From Phytophthora colocasiae (Eukaryota > Oomycota > Peronosporomycetes > Peronosporales > Peronosporaceae), in NCBI GenBank assembly GCA_018806915.1, contig JAGKQI010000005.1, positions 62,001 through 126,000 of the forward strand: 64,000 nt of DNA, written 5' to 3'. The notes beneath the pieces were generated by a model. The model ran no database searches, was not told the DNA's origin, and saw nothing but the letters and a program-made list of their open reading frames with translations. Below are positions 21,681 to 31,967 of the stretch, one piece after another. How positions within the stretch are numbered: position 1 is the stretch's first letter; each line of letters opens with the position of its first letter. Made by a program: the position numbers and the translations under genes.

Positions 21681-24600
21681 TTACTCGGTGGGGAAAGCGT
21701 GGTTGGTGTGGCGGATGACTCCGAGCATTCTCTTCTTGAATACGTCGTAGCACGAATACGACGGGAGTCGAAGAACATCAGGCTTGTGCTCCATTGTAGG
21801 ATACATTGTGTCATAGTCTAGCACGTCGTTGGTCTCTGGATAGGATGAGACAGTGATATGACCAGAACTACCTTTAGACCGAAAGAAGTGCTCGTTTACC
21901 AACGGGAACGTTTCAGCCATAAACAGTAAAACAAGCTGCTGCTCTTCCTCCACAAGCTCGTTCATGAGGCGAGGTAGCCACATCTTCGCATTAGCAGTAT
22001 CTTCATTTCGCACTGCTTCAGATCCGCGCATATCCCACTCAACTGCGGTATCCCAATCAATTTGCAGACCATTGAGGGCTGTTTCCGGGCCGTTAAATAG
22101 CACTCTTAGTTCATTCGCATGGAAAAGCTCTAAGGTGGCAGGAAGCACAGCCTCGAATCCAGCAGCAAAAGACTGTCCTGGGAACTTCCATTGTTCGTCA
22201 TTCGCCAATTGATACTTCCCTTTACAGCCAATACAACGCAAGAACGATGGAGTGAAGTCCAAAATTCCACTTAGAGGCACGGCAAAAAGCACGAAGTGTG
22301 CAATCAGCTCTCCAAGCATAAAAAATCCCAGCAATTGTCTGTCCAGCTCCTCTTTGTCTGAAGATAGCGGACTCGTCTCCAAACCTCCACTAGATCCGCG
22401 TACAAGCAACCCAGGTACTGCTTTTAGCAGTCCTGCAGCAAGCCAAATCAGCACGAGCTTCAAATTTCCCTCGCCTTGACTATTTCCAGCTCCTCGTTCA
22501 ATAGAGAACACGATGGGCAAACGAAAGTCTTCAGGTTCTAACCTTGTACCCATGGCAACAAATTGCTTCCAAAAGCTAACCTTCCCACGAGAGAAAACGA
22601 ACGCGAGTTTCTTCTTTCCCAACCGCTTCTTCGGACTTTCAGTGACTGGTTCTCTGTTCTCAACGCAAAGAGAGCACCGACCAGGGGTGGTTTTGATAGA
22701 CGGAATAATACATTCCCGCACATAGTCGATCTTGTTATCCAACCGAAGTAAAAACGGGTTCGAAAGCAAAATACCTTCCATCCTCTCGATCCGTTCAATA
22801 TCACTCTGACACCAATCGTTTAATATGTCAAAGGATACCGCGTCTCGTGCGACGCATCGTTGCCACCGACGGACCAGCCCTCTGTGCTGGAACTTCCCCA
22901 ACATTCGATGAAGTCTCGACAGCTGCTTTGTCAATTTGTAGTGCAGGAACTCCTGAACACATGCAGCGTCCTCCGTGTACATCATGGGAATTAATCCATC
23001 GGCGTCTTTTGCAACAACATTCAATCCATCCAGGAGAAGTGCACGTATACAGAGCGGGTGATTCTCCTGCGCTGCAACGTGAAGAGCTGTCTGGCCAGAC
23101 TTTTTCGCAACATAATCCACATTAAAGAGTCCGATACTGCAGAGAAGGGTAACAAGCTCGTGATTGCCCGAGGCTGCAGCAAAATGGAGCGGGATCCACC
23201 CATCCGGTCCGGTTTGATTCAAACAGTCTCCAAAAACGTCGATATTAAGCATCAACGCAATAATACCCTTCGCACTTTTACACACTTCGCTAGCGTTGTG
23301 GGCCTTGTTCCGGGTAGTTGTGGCAGTGCGAGAAGCCTTGCACAAAATCATTAGTGGATATAGGCCTTCACTGGACTTCTCCTGGAGCATCGTTGGCTGG
23401 GCAGCAAAGATCATCAAGCAAATCTCTACAGTGTGGCTATTGACAGCCTGGCACGCATAATGAATCGGAAAATTTGAGTCCAAATCGCCCATACCTACAA
23501 GTGCCAAGTCCTCTTTCATGAAAGGAACGCACAAGCGGTTGACTTTTGCTGATTGCAGCATTAAGTGAAAGGCCATGCATCCTTTCTGGTCTTGCTGGAG
23601 CAGCAGCTTTCGATCACGCTTTAATAGGAACCGGCAGCAAACGATTGATCCCCCAAGCGCAGCGTGGTGCAACACGTTACGACTCTGTAAATCCGTCGCA
23701 TAGAGATCCACTTTTCGCTCATCAAGCAAGTAGCTCAGACACTTGATCATACCATTTCTTGCAGCATGCATCGCCATGGTTCTGTTTTCTAAAGCCGTAT
23801 TTTTCCAATCTGGGGGTAGATTTGCAGCCCCAGTGTTGTCTTCCAGTAGATCCATTAACTGCTTTGAGTTTCTACTGTCACAACACTGAAATAACCAATC
23901 CAGTATTCGCTGAGATGCTTTGACACAACGTACCAAGTAGGCTTCAGGGTCGCATTGAGTACAGAGATACTTTGGTGGTGGGTGAACCTCAAAACTCGTC
24001 AAAAATCCAACGCAATCGGCGTGCTCCCAAACGCCGCAATCTTCTTTCCAGCATTGCAACCACTGCCCACGATAACCCCCAACGGAGGAAGCCCCGCATC
24101 CACATCGAATCTCACCAACAATTATGGAAGGCTCAAAGTCCAAGTCGTCGATATCATCATCATCGTCGTCATCACCGACAAGGTCTGCTGTAACACCACC
24201 ATTCGACGTATTGTCATTGTCTTCGGATGGTACTTCTGGTGCAGCGACAGCATTTTCTGTCATCAGCCCTACAGAATCGTCATCGCTCTCATCTGCACCT
24301 GAAAGCTGCGTAAGATCCACGTCCACTCCGCTGCTTTCTTCTTCGTCCTCCTGGTTTGACTGGCGCAACCTTTTCCGCTTTTTGGTCTTCCGTGTGGGTC
24401 TTCTAACGGGGTCGTCTTCTTCACTGCTGCTAATTTCGGGTGCACTACGCCGACGGGTTCGACGACGCGGCACTGACAGATCAGGAAGGTCATCGTCGTC
24501 ATCTTCATCGTCAAGCTCTACCTGGGAGTACAGTAAACGTTTTCGCCGACGCCTTCGAGTAGATCGACTACTGAGACTATAATTGCTCGATTCGCTCCCA

Positions 24601-25994
24601 GCACTAGATCCACTAGATTCGCTACCTTCGCTTTCACTCGCGTCTGGAACGTACGCATCATCACCACCTTTGCTCCAAATTGAGTTGGAATTGTGGTCTT
24701 TCGGCCGTTCAGATGCAGGATGAGGGGTGGATTTCTTCTGGGGGTCTTTGTATCTAAGCTGCTTTCGCGTGGTAGTTTCCTGTACACGCTGATTAGATTC
24801 CACCTGCTTTTGCACTGGCCTGTCCGACTGAGACTTGCTTTGCTGCAATCTTTTGCGTAATCGTTCTTGTTCTGTTGCTCGTTGATGTCTTTCCCGTTCT
24901 TGCTGCTGTCGTTCTGCTGCTTTCTCTCGCTCCTGTTGTGCAAGTAGTCGCTGCTGGTATTCCTTCTGACTCCTCTGTAGCTCTTCATGCGCCCTTTTAC
25001 GCTGTTGTTCATGCTGAACCCGTTGGGCTTGCTCTTGCCCTTGTATACGCTGGATATCTCGTTCATGGTCTAATCTTCGCTGTTCTACAGCCAGCTGTTG
25101 CTGTAGTTGCACTAATTGGTCCCGCTGAATTTGCTGGCGCTGCTCCTGTCGCTCCCTCATAATTCTTCGCTGTTCAAACTCCCGGATCTCCCGTTGCTCC
25201 TGCCGTTCTCTCGAGATTCTTCGCTGTTCAAACTCCTGGAGCACTGCTTCTGACGGGTCACGTACTGCCGGTGTTACAGAAACCGACGGCTGTGTTGCTT
25301 GGGGTTGCATTGCCTGTGGCGTATGTGATGATAATGTTGATCGCTCTGGCTTGACATACACTTGATCTCCTCCTTGTCCAGATTGCTGCTGTGGACGCGA
25401 GCCACCTGACCGTTTCTGACGCAAACGCTTGTAAAAATCTTGAAATTCAGGGTGGAAAAGCCATAGCTCTACTTCTGTCCGGAAGACTGATAGGTTCCCT
25501 GGCTGCACACGTGAATGGAAGGCCCAGGAATTGATACTGTTAACATAGAACTCTTGCAGCAGGTTGGACGCATACAGCTGCACCACCTCTAGTGGCAACC
25601 ACGTCTCCATACCATTGCGCCAGCGTGTAAACACCAGTTCCCAGCGCTGTCCTTCGCTCCGAGAGCACTGGACAAGGTCTAGCACCTTGACGAGGTCTCC
25701 ACGCGACACGCGTGGCATACTGAGCACGTTCTGTTGGGGCAATTCAGCCATCGTGAATGTGGACACAGTGGTCTTGGCGTATAAGTCTCCCTGCGTGGAC
25801 ATAACAATGAATTTTCGCTGGAGATGAAAGCGCGCGTACCACAGACGCCGCCGTGGGTCTGCGTGAATGTAAAGGCGCTGTACGAAGGCCGCAGGGATCT
25901 GCGGACGGAAGCGCAAGTCCCCGGCGCGTGGAAGCACCAGTTGAAGCCCGCGGCCTTCCGGCAGCGCCGGGTAAGCCTTGGACCTCATGTCCAT
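21681..25994 (-). CDS. Large PHD / ankyrin / HECT-like protein
   Basis: One uninterrupted frame of 1437 residues; start ATG 25992-25994 is the first in frame. Order: an N-terminal globular part (about 1-200); a Gln/Arg-rich coiled coil (230-405); acidic Ser-rich segments with basic nuclear-type patches (430-620); a PHD-like zinc finger CGCG...CWKEDC..WEHADC...CTQC (630-682); ankyrin repeats (about 700-1050, for example DADGLIPMMYTE and GPDGWIPLHFAAASGNHELV); and a HECT-type C-terminal region (about 1130-1437, ending LRLPSYSCYDVFKKRMLGVI). HECT E3 ligases pass ubiquitin through a cysteine about four residues before the Phe of the final lobe; here that segment reads EHKPDVLRLPSY with no cysteine. 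A chromatin-linked reader with an inactive ligase fold is a reasonable inference. It ends 21 bases from the TBC gene's stop (convergent). Confidence 0.85.
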   Translation of the reverse strand: MDMRSKAYPALPEGRGLQLVLPRAGDLRFRPQIPAAFVQRLYIHADPRRRLWYARFHLQRKFIVMSTQGDLYAKTTVSTFTMAELPQQNVLSMPRVSRGDLVKVLDLVQCSRSEGQRWELVFTRWRNGMETWLPLEVVQLYASNLLQEFYVNSINSWAFHSRVQPGNLSVFRTEVELWLFHPEFQDFYKRLRQKRSGGSRPQQQSGQGGDQVYVKPERSTLSSHTPQAMQPQATQPSVSVTPAVRDPSEAVLQEFEQRRISRERQEQREIREFEQRRIMRERQEQRQQIQRDQLVQLQQQLAVEQRRLDHERDIQRIQGQEQAQRVQHEQQRKRAHEELQRSQKEYQQRLLAQQEREKAAERQQQERERHQRATEQERLRKRLQQSKSQSDRPVQKQVESNQRVQETTTRKQLRYKDPQKKSTPHPASERPKDHNSNSIWSKGGDDAYVPDASESEGSESSGSSAGSESSNYSLSSRSTRRRRRKRLLYSQVELDDEDDDDDLPDLSVPRRRTRRRSAPEISSSEEDDPVRRPTRKTKKRKRLRQSNQEDEEESSGVDVDLTQLSGADESDDDSVGLMTENAVAAPEVPSEDNDNTSNGGVTADLVGDDDDDDDIDDLDFEPSIIVGEIRCGCGASSVGGYRGQWLQCWKEDCGVWEHADCVGFLTSFEVHPPPKYLCTQCDPEAYLVRCVKASQRILDWLFQCCDSRNSKQLMDLLEDNTGAANLPPDWKNTALENRTMAMHAARNGMIKCLSYLLDERKVDLYATDLQSRNVLHHAALGGSIVCCRFLLKRDRKLLLQQDQKGCMAFHLMLQSAKVNRLCVPFMKEDLALVGMGDLDSNFPIHYACQAVNSHTVEICLMIFAAQPTMLQEKSSEGLYPLMILCKASRTATTTRNKAHNASEVCKSAKGIIALMLNIDVFGDCLNQTGPDGWIPLHFAAASGNHELVTLLCSIGLFNVDYVAKKSGQTALHVAAQENHPLCIRALLLDGLNVVAKDADGLIPMMYTEDAACVQEFLHYKLTKQLSRLHRMLGKFQHRGLVRRWQRCVARDAVSFDILNDWCQSDIERIERMEGILLSNPFLLRLDNKIDYVRECIIPSIKTTPGRCSLCVENREPVTESPKKRLGKKKLAFVFSRGKVSFWKQFVAMGTRLEPEDFRLPIVFSIERGAGNSQGEGNLKLVLIWLAAGLLKAVPGLLVRGSSGGLETSPLSSDKEELDRQLLGFFMLGELIAHFVLFAVPLSGILDFTPSFLRCIGCKGKYQLANDEQWKFPGQSFAAGFEAVLPATLELFHANELRVLFNGPETALNGLQIDWDTAVEWDMRGSEAVRNEDTANAKMWLPRLMNELVEEEQQLVLLFMAETFPLVNEHFFRSKGSSGHITVSSYPETNDVLDYDTMYPTMEHKPDVLRLPSYSCYDVFKKRMLGVIRHTNHAFPTE

Positions 25995-26179
25995 CTTGGC
26001 GCGCTAATTTTTTTTGAGTCCAGCCAAAAGAAAATGGTGTCTGTCACTCTAACGAGGGGATTTTTGTGCCACCCAATGACACAGCGCTGTCGCCGCGGCG
26101 GGTTATTCCTCCAAGCAGCTAGCGGCCAACAACAGCGGCGCGACCACCAGGACACGACAACGGGGCTTCTTCCCGTAGA

Positions 26180-27334
26180 ATGTCGCGCGGACCGACCATT
26201 AACCAGGAAGGGGATGACGGTAGTACACTCCCCTTCCCGGTGGATCGCGAGCGCGAAGTTCGTGTGACTCTACGGCGCCACACGACGGGAGTCGTGACCT
26301 TCGGCGACACGGGCGATCTGTGCACTGAGACGGACGACGTAGACGTGGATTTGGTCCACCAGGATGCGCTCAAGCAGCTCATGCGCCACGGTAGCGTGCT
26401 CTTTGCAGGCGGCGTGGCCGGCAGTGTCGGCAAAACGGTCACGGCACCACTTAGTCGCCTCACGATTCTGTTCCAGGTGCACAGTATGGTGTCCACCCGG
26501 CACACGGATCGCTTCTCGCCTACTGTAAGTAGTGCATTTACCAAGGTGCTCAAGAACGAGGGTGTGCTCGCCTTTTGGAAGGGCAACGGTGCCAGTGTGC
26601 TGCATCGTTTCCCGTATTCGGCCGTTAATTTCTTCACCTTTGAAATGGTCAAGAACGGTATCATCGCGCAGAACCACCCTTCGTTCACTGCGAATTCGTG
26701 GACCACCATGTTCGCCTCGGGTGCATTGGCTGGAGCGACGGCTACGGTGGCCTGCTACCCGATCGACCTTATTCGAACACGATTGGCGACTCAGCTCAAC
26801 ACAGACATCCGCTACACGGGCATTCGCCATGCTGTGCAGCGTATTAGCGCCGAAGAAGGTGTGTTGGGGCTATACCGTGGCATGGGCGCTACGCTCATGG
26901 TCACCGTCCCCAATCTGGCCATTAATTTTACTTTGTACGAATCACTCAAGGACTACGCGCGGTCGTTCCGCCGCAACCAAGTACTTGGAGGACTTTCAGG
27001 CGTCGAAAGAGAACAGGCGGCGGAGATGTACGATGATACGCACCTGTGCGTGACGGACACGCTTGTGTGTGGTGGTACTGCAGGTATCGCCTCGTCATTG
27101 GTGACGTTCCCCATTGACGTGGTTCGCCGCCGATTGCAGATATCTGCGATCCACGCAGAAAGCGCAGGCATCAAGCCAACCCCGTCGGGCATTGCGTCAG
27201 AGCTTTTCCAGACACAGGGCGTTCGTGGATTCTACCGTGGATTAACGCCGGAGCTCATGAAAGTTGTGCCAATGGTGGGCATTACGTTCGGCACCTTCGA
27301 GCGTCTTAAAAAAGTGCTGACTGTGGAGGATTAG
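26180..27334 (+). CDS. Mitochondrial carrier family protein (SLC25 type)
   Basis: 384 residues in one exon. After a ~75-residue N-terminal extension there are three carrier repeats, each with a helix pair and a signature: APLSRLTILFQV (about 95), YPIDLIRTRL (about 195) and FPIDVVRRRL (about 315), each followed by a loop ending in a GxxGFYRG-type motif (FWKGNGAS, LYRGMGAT, FYRGLTPE). The first signature has Ser in place of the usual Asp, as in the APLxRLTILFQ group of plant carriers thought to move adenine nucleotides or CoA across the inner mitochondrial membrane. Substrate is inferred by this likeness only. Divergent from the PHD/ankyrin gene (185 bases between starts). Confidence 0.9.
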   Translation: MSRGPTINQEGDDGSTLPFPVDREREVRVTLRRHTTGVVTFGDTGDLCTETDDVDVDLVHQDALKQLMRHGSVLFAGGVAGSVGKTVTAPLSRLTILFQVHSMVSTRHTDRFSPTVSSAFTKVLKNEGVLAFWKGNGASVLHRFPYSAVNFFTFEMVKNGIIAQNHPSFTANSWTTMFASGALAGATATVACYPIDLIRTRLATQLNTDIRYTGIRHAVQRISAEEGVLGLYRGMGATLMVTVPNLAINFTLYESLKDYARSFRRNQVLGGLSGVEREQAAEMYDDTHLCVTDTLVCGGTAGIASSLVTFPIDVVRRRLQISAIHAESAGIKPTPSGIASELFQTQGVRGFYRGLTPELMKVVPMVGITFGTFERLKKVLTVED

Positions 27335-28182
27335 ACTCTAAAGGAAATTGAAGAAAAGGCTAGAACTCTGGTCGTCCGGTGGATAACCTTTTCAGTTAAA
27401 ATAATTCTTTGCGATTCATATCGTTGGAGTGTCGCTTTTGCGGCACAGGATAGAAAATAGAGTTGTTACCAATGTACGCATCGCGTGAGTTATAGCAGTT
27501 GCTGTGCAAGACTTTAGTGACCGATATTGCGATGCAGCGAAATGTATCCACCATGTCAACGCGACAGCAGTGCTCCTCACAATGACAGTGTAAACGACAT
27601 TCATACCTCTGAGCGTGATATTGTGGTAGTTTACATTGTCGCAGCAGCAGTGCCAGTCCCTCTTCCGGCGGAAGGAGCAGCAAACAACGGATTGTGGACA
27701 CCTGCAGCAGCAAAGTGTCCTCCGTTGCATCGAGATAAAAAATAAACTAAAGACTGAACGAATTACTAGCCAAACCTCGTGTTGAGCCTGTCCTTCTCCC
27801 TTCGCTGTTGTGTTGTCCGTTGGTTCATGTGTGTACATGTACGCAGCACGGTAGCACGATAACATGGTCACGTAGTGGTGTTGGATGACCGTTTCTGGTC
27901 TCCTCTATCACTTCGATCGTGCAGTGCGATGATCGGCAAAGTCTTGTTGTAATAGCCGCTATCCGATAGTCTTAGTCCGACACGCTTCAAAAGAATCGTG
28001 TGATGGGAAGCCTGTTCCGTAGCTGCTGGTGTCTTCTGGTGGTCGACTGGAGACGAAAAGGCCGTTGAAAAAGAAAAAAAAGAGTGAAAACTTGAATGTC
28101 GATCGTGGGTGGGGCTTGAGTGCTGCTGCATGTGGGGCTTCACAGCTTGTGTTCAAACATGGGGGAGGAACAGGCCTGGTTG
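27335..28182. other. Intergenic, no gene seen
   Basis: 848 bases between the carrier and the PDZ-like gene. Only short overlapping frames without family likeness are present. An AT-rich stretch around 27390-27420 fits the 3' end of the carrier transcript. Confidence 0.5.
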
Positions 28183-28818
28183 CTAAATGGAAACGGAGGA
28201 GATCTTGCTTGGTCGCGCTGGCCCCCACTCATTCTCCATTTGTGTGTAGACTCCTTCAGGTGGTGGCATACAGAGTTCATTCTCCCAGGACACAACCTCA
28301 ACTTCATCTGTATGCTTCCACGTAAGGACCACGGTCGCACCGTCGCCCTTCTCAAGCAGCGAATTGATCTGCCGCAGCACTTGCCCCTTCGATTTGTTCA
28401 TGACCAGTCTGTGGTTAATAGCGTATAGTGTATCTCCAACGCGCAAGCCACAACTTCCTTCCGCGGGGCCTTTCAGCCCATGCCAGTTCGTAGGCTGTGG
28501 GCCTTGGCCGTGGTCGCGTGGAACGAAGCGTTTGCCGTCCAGTCTGTAGAAGTCGGCGATCACAACCTCAGCGTTCTGCGTGATCCGACTGCCGTGAGTC
28601 TTGACCACGAGGCCTAACCGTCGGAAGAAGTCTTGACGACGCATTCCTGGCGTTTCCAGATACGGAAGCTGCGCGCGTGGGCCGATTTGTACTGTATCTG
28701 AGTCTCCGCTTACGCGGACTTCGGTCTGTCGGTCGTGACTAAGGCTAGTCGCGTAAATGGGGGCTCCATAGAAGTCCCCACCGCTGGGCATGCCATTGCG
28801 GGATACTCCTTGGCCCAT
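28183..28818 (-). CDS. PDZ-like protein with N-myristoylation signal
   Basis: 211 residues. The start MGQGVS fits the myristoylation pattern (Gly2, Ser6), suggesting attachment to a membrane. The C-terminal half (about 115-180) reads as a PDZ-like fold: GPAEGSCGLRVGDTLYAINHRLVMNKSKGQVLRQINSLLEKGDGATVVLTW, with the G-L-x-V-G-D-x-L-x-x-I-N core typical of PDZ. The peptide-binding loop is not obvious (GLVVKTHGSRI near 90 could supply it). It probably acts as a small scaffold under a membrane; partners are unknown. The region 28819-29137 upstream holds no gene I can support. Confidence 0.68.
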   Translation of the reverse strand: MGQGVSRNGMPSGGDFYGAPIYATSLSHDRQTEVRVSGDSDTVQIGPRAQLPYLETPGMRRQDFFRRLGLVVKTHGSRITQNAEVVIADFYRLDGKRFVPRDHGQGPQPTNWHGLKGPAEGSCGLRVGDTLYAINHRLVMNKSKGQVLRQINSLLEKGDGATVVLTWKHTDEVEVVSWENELCMPPPEGVYTQMENEWGPARPSKISSVSI

Positions 28819-29137
28819 GGTGGTGTCGATGTCTTGGGGAGGAGACGAATCTGCGTTAGACGGGAACGGAGGAACGCGACGATAGTTTTGTACTCCAGTG
28901 TTCGTTCGTGGAAATGACTGCCCCGCTTGTAGTGCTGACCGTCGAGGCGGATGGGTCTAATACTGAAACCAAGTGAGAAATGTTGCTAATGCAACTGACT
29001 ACTAACCCTATTCCATACAAAATCCAAGTGTTTTGTATCAATGTGGCTCACATCAACACCTTGCAAAAATAATACCTGCAGTGCCGCATATCACGAACAA
29101 AAGTTCAACATGCAGTATGCGCACTTAGCCGAGAAGG

Positions 29138-30681
29138 TTGAAAACGCAAGTTGTCGTCCACTGCAGAATGAGGCGCGTTGTTGGGCACTATGCTACAGCG
29201 ACGTCGGTGAAGCGCTCTTCATCACTGCGAACCGCCGTCGTCAACCCGCGCGTGCTCAATGCCGTTGCGGATCCCGTCAGAGAGATGCGACCGACGACGA
29301 AGCGACTGGTGGACGGTGTGCTACAAGGCAACCGAACGGCGCTCAGTAGGTCCATCACGTTGGGTACGATGCGGTTGGCAACAACTACTTTTAAGTACAT
29401 AATGATAATTCATATTACTAACTATTAATATGCTACATTCTTCCTGGCAGTTGAGTCGACACTCAAAAGCGACGAGGAACAAGCGGAGCTCCTGCTGGAC
29501 AGTGTACTAGCCCAGCGCCGATTGCTGAAGCCCACACACGTTGATGCATCGGGACTAACGTCCTTCCGGCTGGGCATCGCTGGTCCACCGGGTGCAGGCA
29601 AATCGACGTTTATAGAAACACTGGGACAATTTCTCACGGCGCAGGGTCACAAGGTCGCGGTGCTTGCTATTGGTACACTTTTGCATTCATTTGTTGTGTT
29701 GTTCCTCAATTCATTGACGCAGCGTGCCCTGCTGGTAGATCCATCGTCGTCACGATCGGGAGGCTCCATTCTCGGCGACAAGACACGTATGGAAAAACTG
29801 TCCAACGACCCGAACGCGTTTGTGCGTCCGTCGCCGTCGCGCGGCACGTTGGGTGGAGTGGCGCAGCATACGAACGAAATTGTCTTACTTTGTGAGGCTG
29901 GAGGCTACGATATAATTCTAGTGGAAAGTGTCGGGTTGGGGCAGTCGGAGATCGTGATCGATAATACAGTAGACATGGTCATGCTACTGGTACCTCCTGC
30001 CGGCGGCGATGAACTGCAAGGGCAGAAGAAAGGTATCGTGGAGATCGCCGACATCGTCGTGGTTAACAAAGCGGATGGCGACTTAAAAGCGTACGCATTT
30101 TTATCTGGCTGACTATTCTTTCTAGGTGAACTGTGCAGTGATCTAACGTTATATCTTACTGATGTAGACCAGCGAAACACACTGCTGTGGACTTCATGCA
30201 CGCAATGCACCTTATGCGGAGGAAAGATCCTGACTGGGAACCAATGGTTAGCCTACTGCACTTGCACTCAGTGGCTTTTACAGAATCTTGGTGTTTAATG
30301 AGTATGTGTCTGTAGGTAAAAATGATATCTGCTTTGGAGATGAAGGGGATTGACAAAGTGTGGGCTATCATTGAAGAATACCGAAAAACGATGGGTGAAC
30401 TGGACAAGGTGAGTTGACACGTTGAGTTGTTGTGGATTTGTCGTAGTTTGAGTGTTAATTTCTGGATTGTGAAGATTGTTCAAAAGCGCAATGCTCAAAG
30501 TTCGAAATGGATGTGGAATCAACTAAACGAGCAGCTGATGCGATCAGTATCACGCAATGCTGCTGTGAAACACAAGGCTGAGAAGATGAAGGCAGACCTT
30601 GTTCATGGCTTTATTAGCCCTCGTTCTGCAGCTGCTACCATTTTGGAACTATTTCTCAAATCCCAGCAAGATGAACCGTGA
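29138..30681 (+). CDS. MMAA: Methylmalonyl-CoA mutase-associated GTPase (MMAA/MeaB type), six exons
   Basis: Exons 29138-29363, 29451-29672, 29739-30090, 30168-30246, 30316-30408 and 30475-30681 join to 392 residues. A G3E P-loop GTPase that guards and reloads the B12 cofactor of methylmalonyl-CoA mutase in mitochondria (propionate breakdown). Seen: Arg/Ser-rich presequence ([20 protein letters not shown]; the ATG at 29168 is an equally good start), [13 protein letters not shown], Walker [80 protein letters not shown] (base-specificity) and a helical dimerisation tail. The second intron (29673-29738) is 66 nt and lacks a stop, so it is easily mistaken for coding sequence. Confidence 0.93.
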
Positions 30682-30872
30682 AGTGAAGTTGAATAGTACA
30701 TTCTCCTAAAGCTTGAAGAATATATATTGACTGGCAAATGGCTTCGAAGCACATGTACGTACACTGTTTTTGTTTTTCGTGGCTGATATTAATTTTTTTC
30801 AGTAATTGTACAAGTAGTGGGAAGAGCAAGTAATTGCAGGCCCAGGCTCTGGTGGTTCTGTTGCTTGTTTCT

Positions 30873-31967
30873 TCAATAAATTGACGATGTGGACGGGATC
30901 TGCTCGTTTGATAACATTGAAAGCCCGAGAGACGATGCTGCCCCGCTTCCTGTGGCGGATGTTGTCACTGTGGCTAACTTACGTGGTCGTCCTTGTCGCT
31001 TGACTTTTTGACGTGGGGCTGAAGTTTGATCTTGATGTTGCAGCATTGCGTAGCATGAGAGAACCTGAAGGGCACAGAGTTCTGCTTCAATAAGACTGGA
31101 CAGTCGGTGGCGAAGATTTGGTGATGCCTTTGCTAACAGCTCTTCTTGTGAAGGAAGGTATTCCACTTGTGTGGCATTATTTGTTCGCTTCTGAAGCTTG
31201 TATGGGTAGCTTGGGCTCGATCCAAGTTGGTCTTCAAAGACTGTTGTAGCTACTCGTGATCTCTTTTTAGTTGTTCCTGACGTTTGCTTGTACAGTGCGC
31301 TGATAGCGGAGCCCATAGGAGCAATGAGAACTGCAGCAGCCGACCCTTTCGCCTGCCCTGGTAAGCGTGCACGTGCCATTTGTCTCGATACGTCCGATCC
31401 GTCGCCATCGTCCTCGCCACTGTTTTGTGCGACTGAAGAGCCTCCATCGCTGAAATATCCGACTGGTCCTGACATAACCATAGGCAACCCGCTGTGCTTG
31501 CGCATTTCATCGTCGCGTGCAAGCTTAGCAAAGTACTTTTGCGCGTGACTCCGAATCTGTGCTGATGTTCGCGTTTTGATCTTTGCCGCCACTTTCTTCC
31601 ATTCACGACCGTAAAGCCTCAATCCTGCAAGGAAACTCTGGTGTTCTTGCTCCGTCCAGCGGCCTCCGTTCATACCTGTCTGCCCCTTTTGGTGGGTTGC
31701 GTTGGACGATGGTGCTGCGGCGGGTGCTGCCGTTGCTGATGGTTTCGTCTTCTCCGTTTCTAGCGACATCGCAATTGGGGATATACTAGCCGACAACACA
31801 AGAGGAGCAATAGCTGGGGAGTTTGGGTTGCTGTGGTCGCTTTCGAGAAACTCAACACCGGGTATCCCTAGGAATTGCGGACTGGAGTTAGTTGGACTCA
31901 CGACTGATTGAGAGGCTGAGGGCGAAAGGGACATGAGGGCTGAGGGCGAGATCGGGTCGCGAAGCAT
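30873..31967 (-). CDS. SHAQKYF-type single-repeat Myb transcription factor
   Basis: 364 residues in one exon. A Myb/SANT domain at about 100-150 reads RWTEQEHQSFLAGLRLYGREWKKVAAKIKTR and ends with the subgroup signature SHAQKYF. Flanks are Ser/Ala-rich and low in order; a Gly-Arg-Pro-Arg-Lys hook (RQGRPRKL, about 330) could add minor-groove contact. Probably a nuclear DNA-binding regulator; target genes cannot be told from here. It is convergent with MMAA, the two stop codons being 191 bases apart. Confidence 0.92.
   Translation of the reverse strand: MLRDPISPSALMSLSPSASQSVVSPTNSSPQFLGIPGVEFLESDHSNPNSPAIAPLVLSASISPIAMSLETEKTKPSATAAPAAAPSSNATHQKGQTGMNGGRWTEQEHQSFLAGLRLYGREWKKVAAKIKTRTSAQIRSHAQKYFAKLARDDEMRKHSGLPMVMSGPVGYFSDGGSSVAQNSGEDDGDGSDVSRQMARARLPGQAKGSAAAVLIAPMGSAISALYKQTSGTTKKRSRVATTVFEDQLGSSPSYPYKLQKRTNNATQVEYLPSQEELLAKASPNLRHRLSSLIEAELCALQVLSCYAMLQHQDQTSAPRQKVKRQGRPRKLATVTTSATGSGAASSLGLSMLSNEQIPSTSSIY

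Noticed and set aside
24124..25162. Ser/Val-rich plus-strand ORFs in the PHD/ankyrin gene
   Set aside because: Low-complexity shadows of acidic and Gln-rich codons.
26270..26830. 186- and 196-codon minus ORFs opposite the carrier
   Set aside because: Antisense shadows; the sense frame has three clear carrier signatures.
27396..27871. ORFs of 105 and 151 codons after the carrier gene
   Set aside because: Cys/Arg-rich overlapping frames with no recognisable feature.
29522..30112. MMAA read as one 196-codon ORF
   Set aside because: It contains the 66-nt intron 29673-29738 and runs into intron at 30091; family motifs are contiguous only after splicing.
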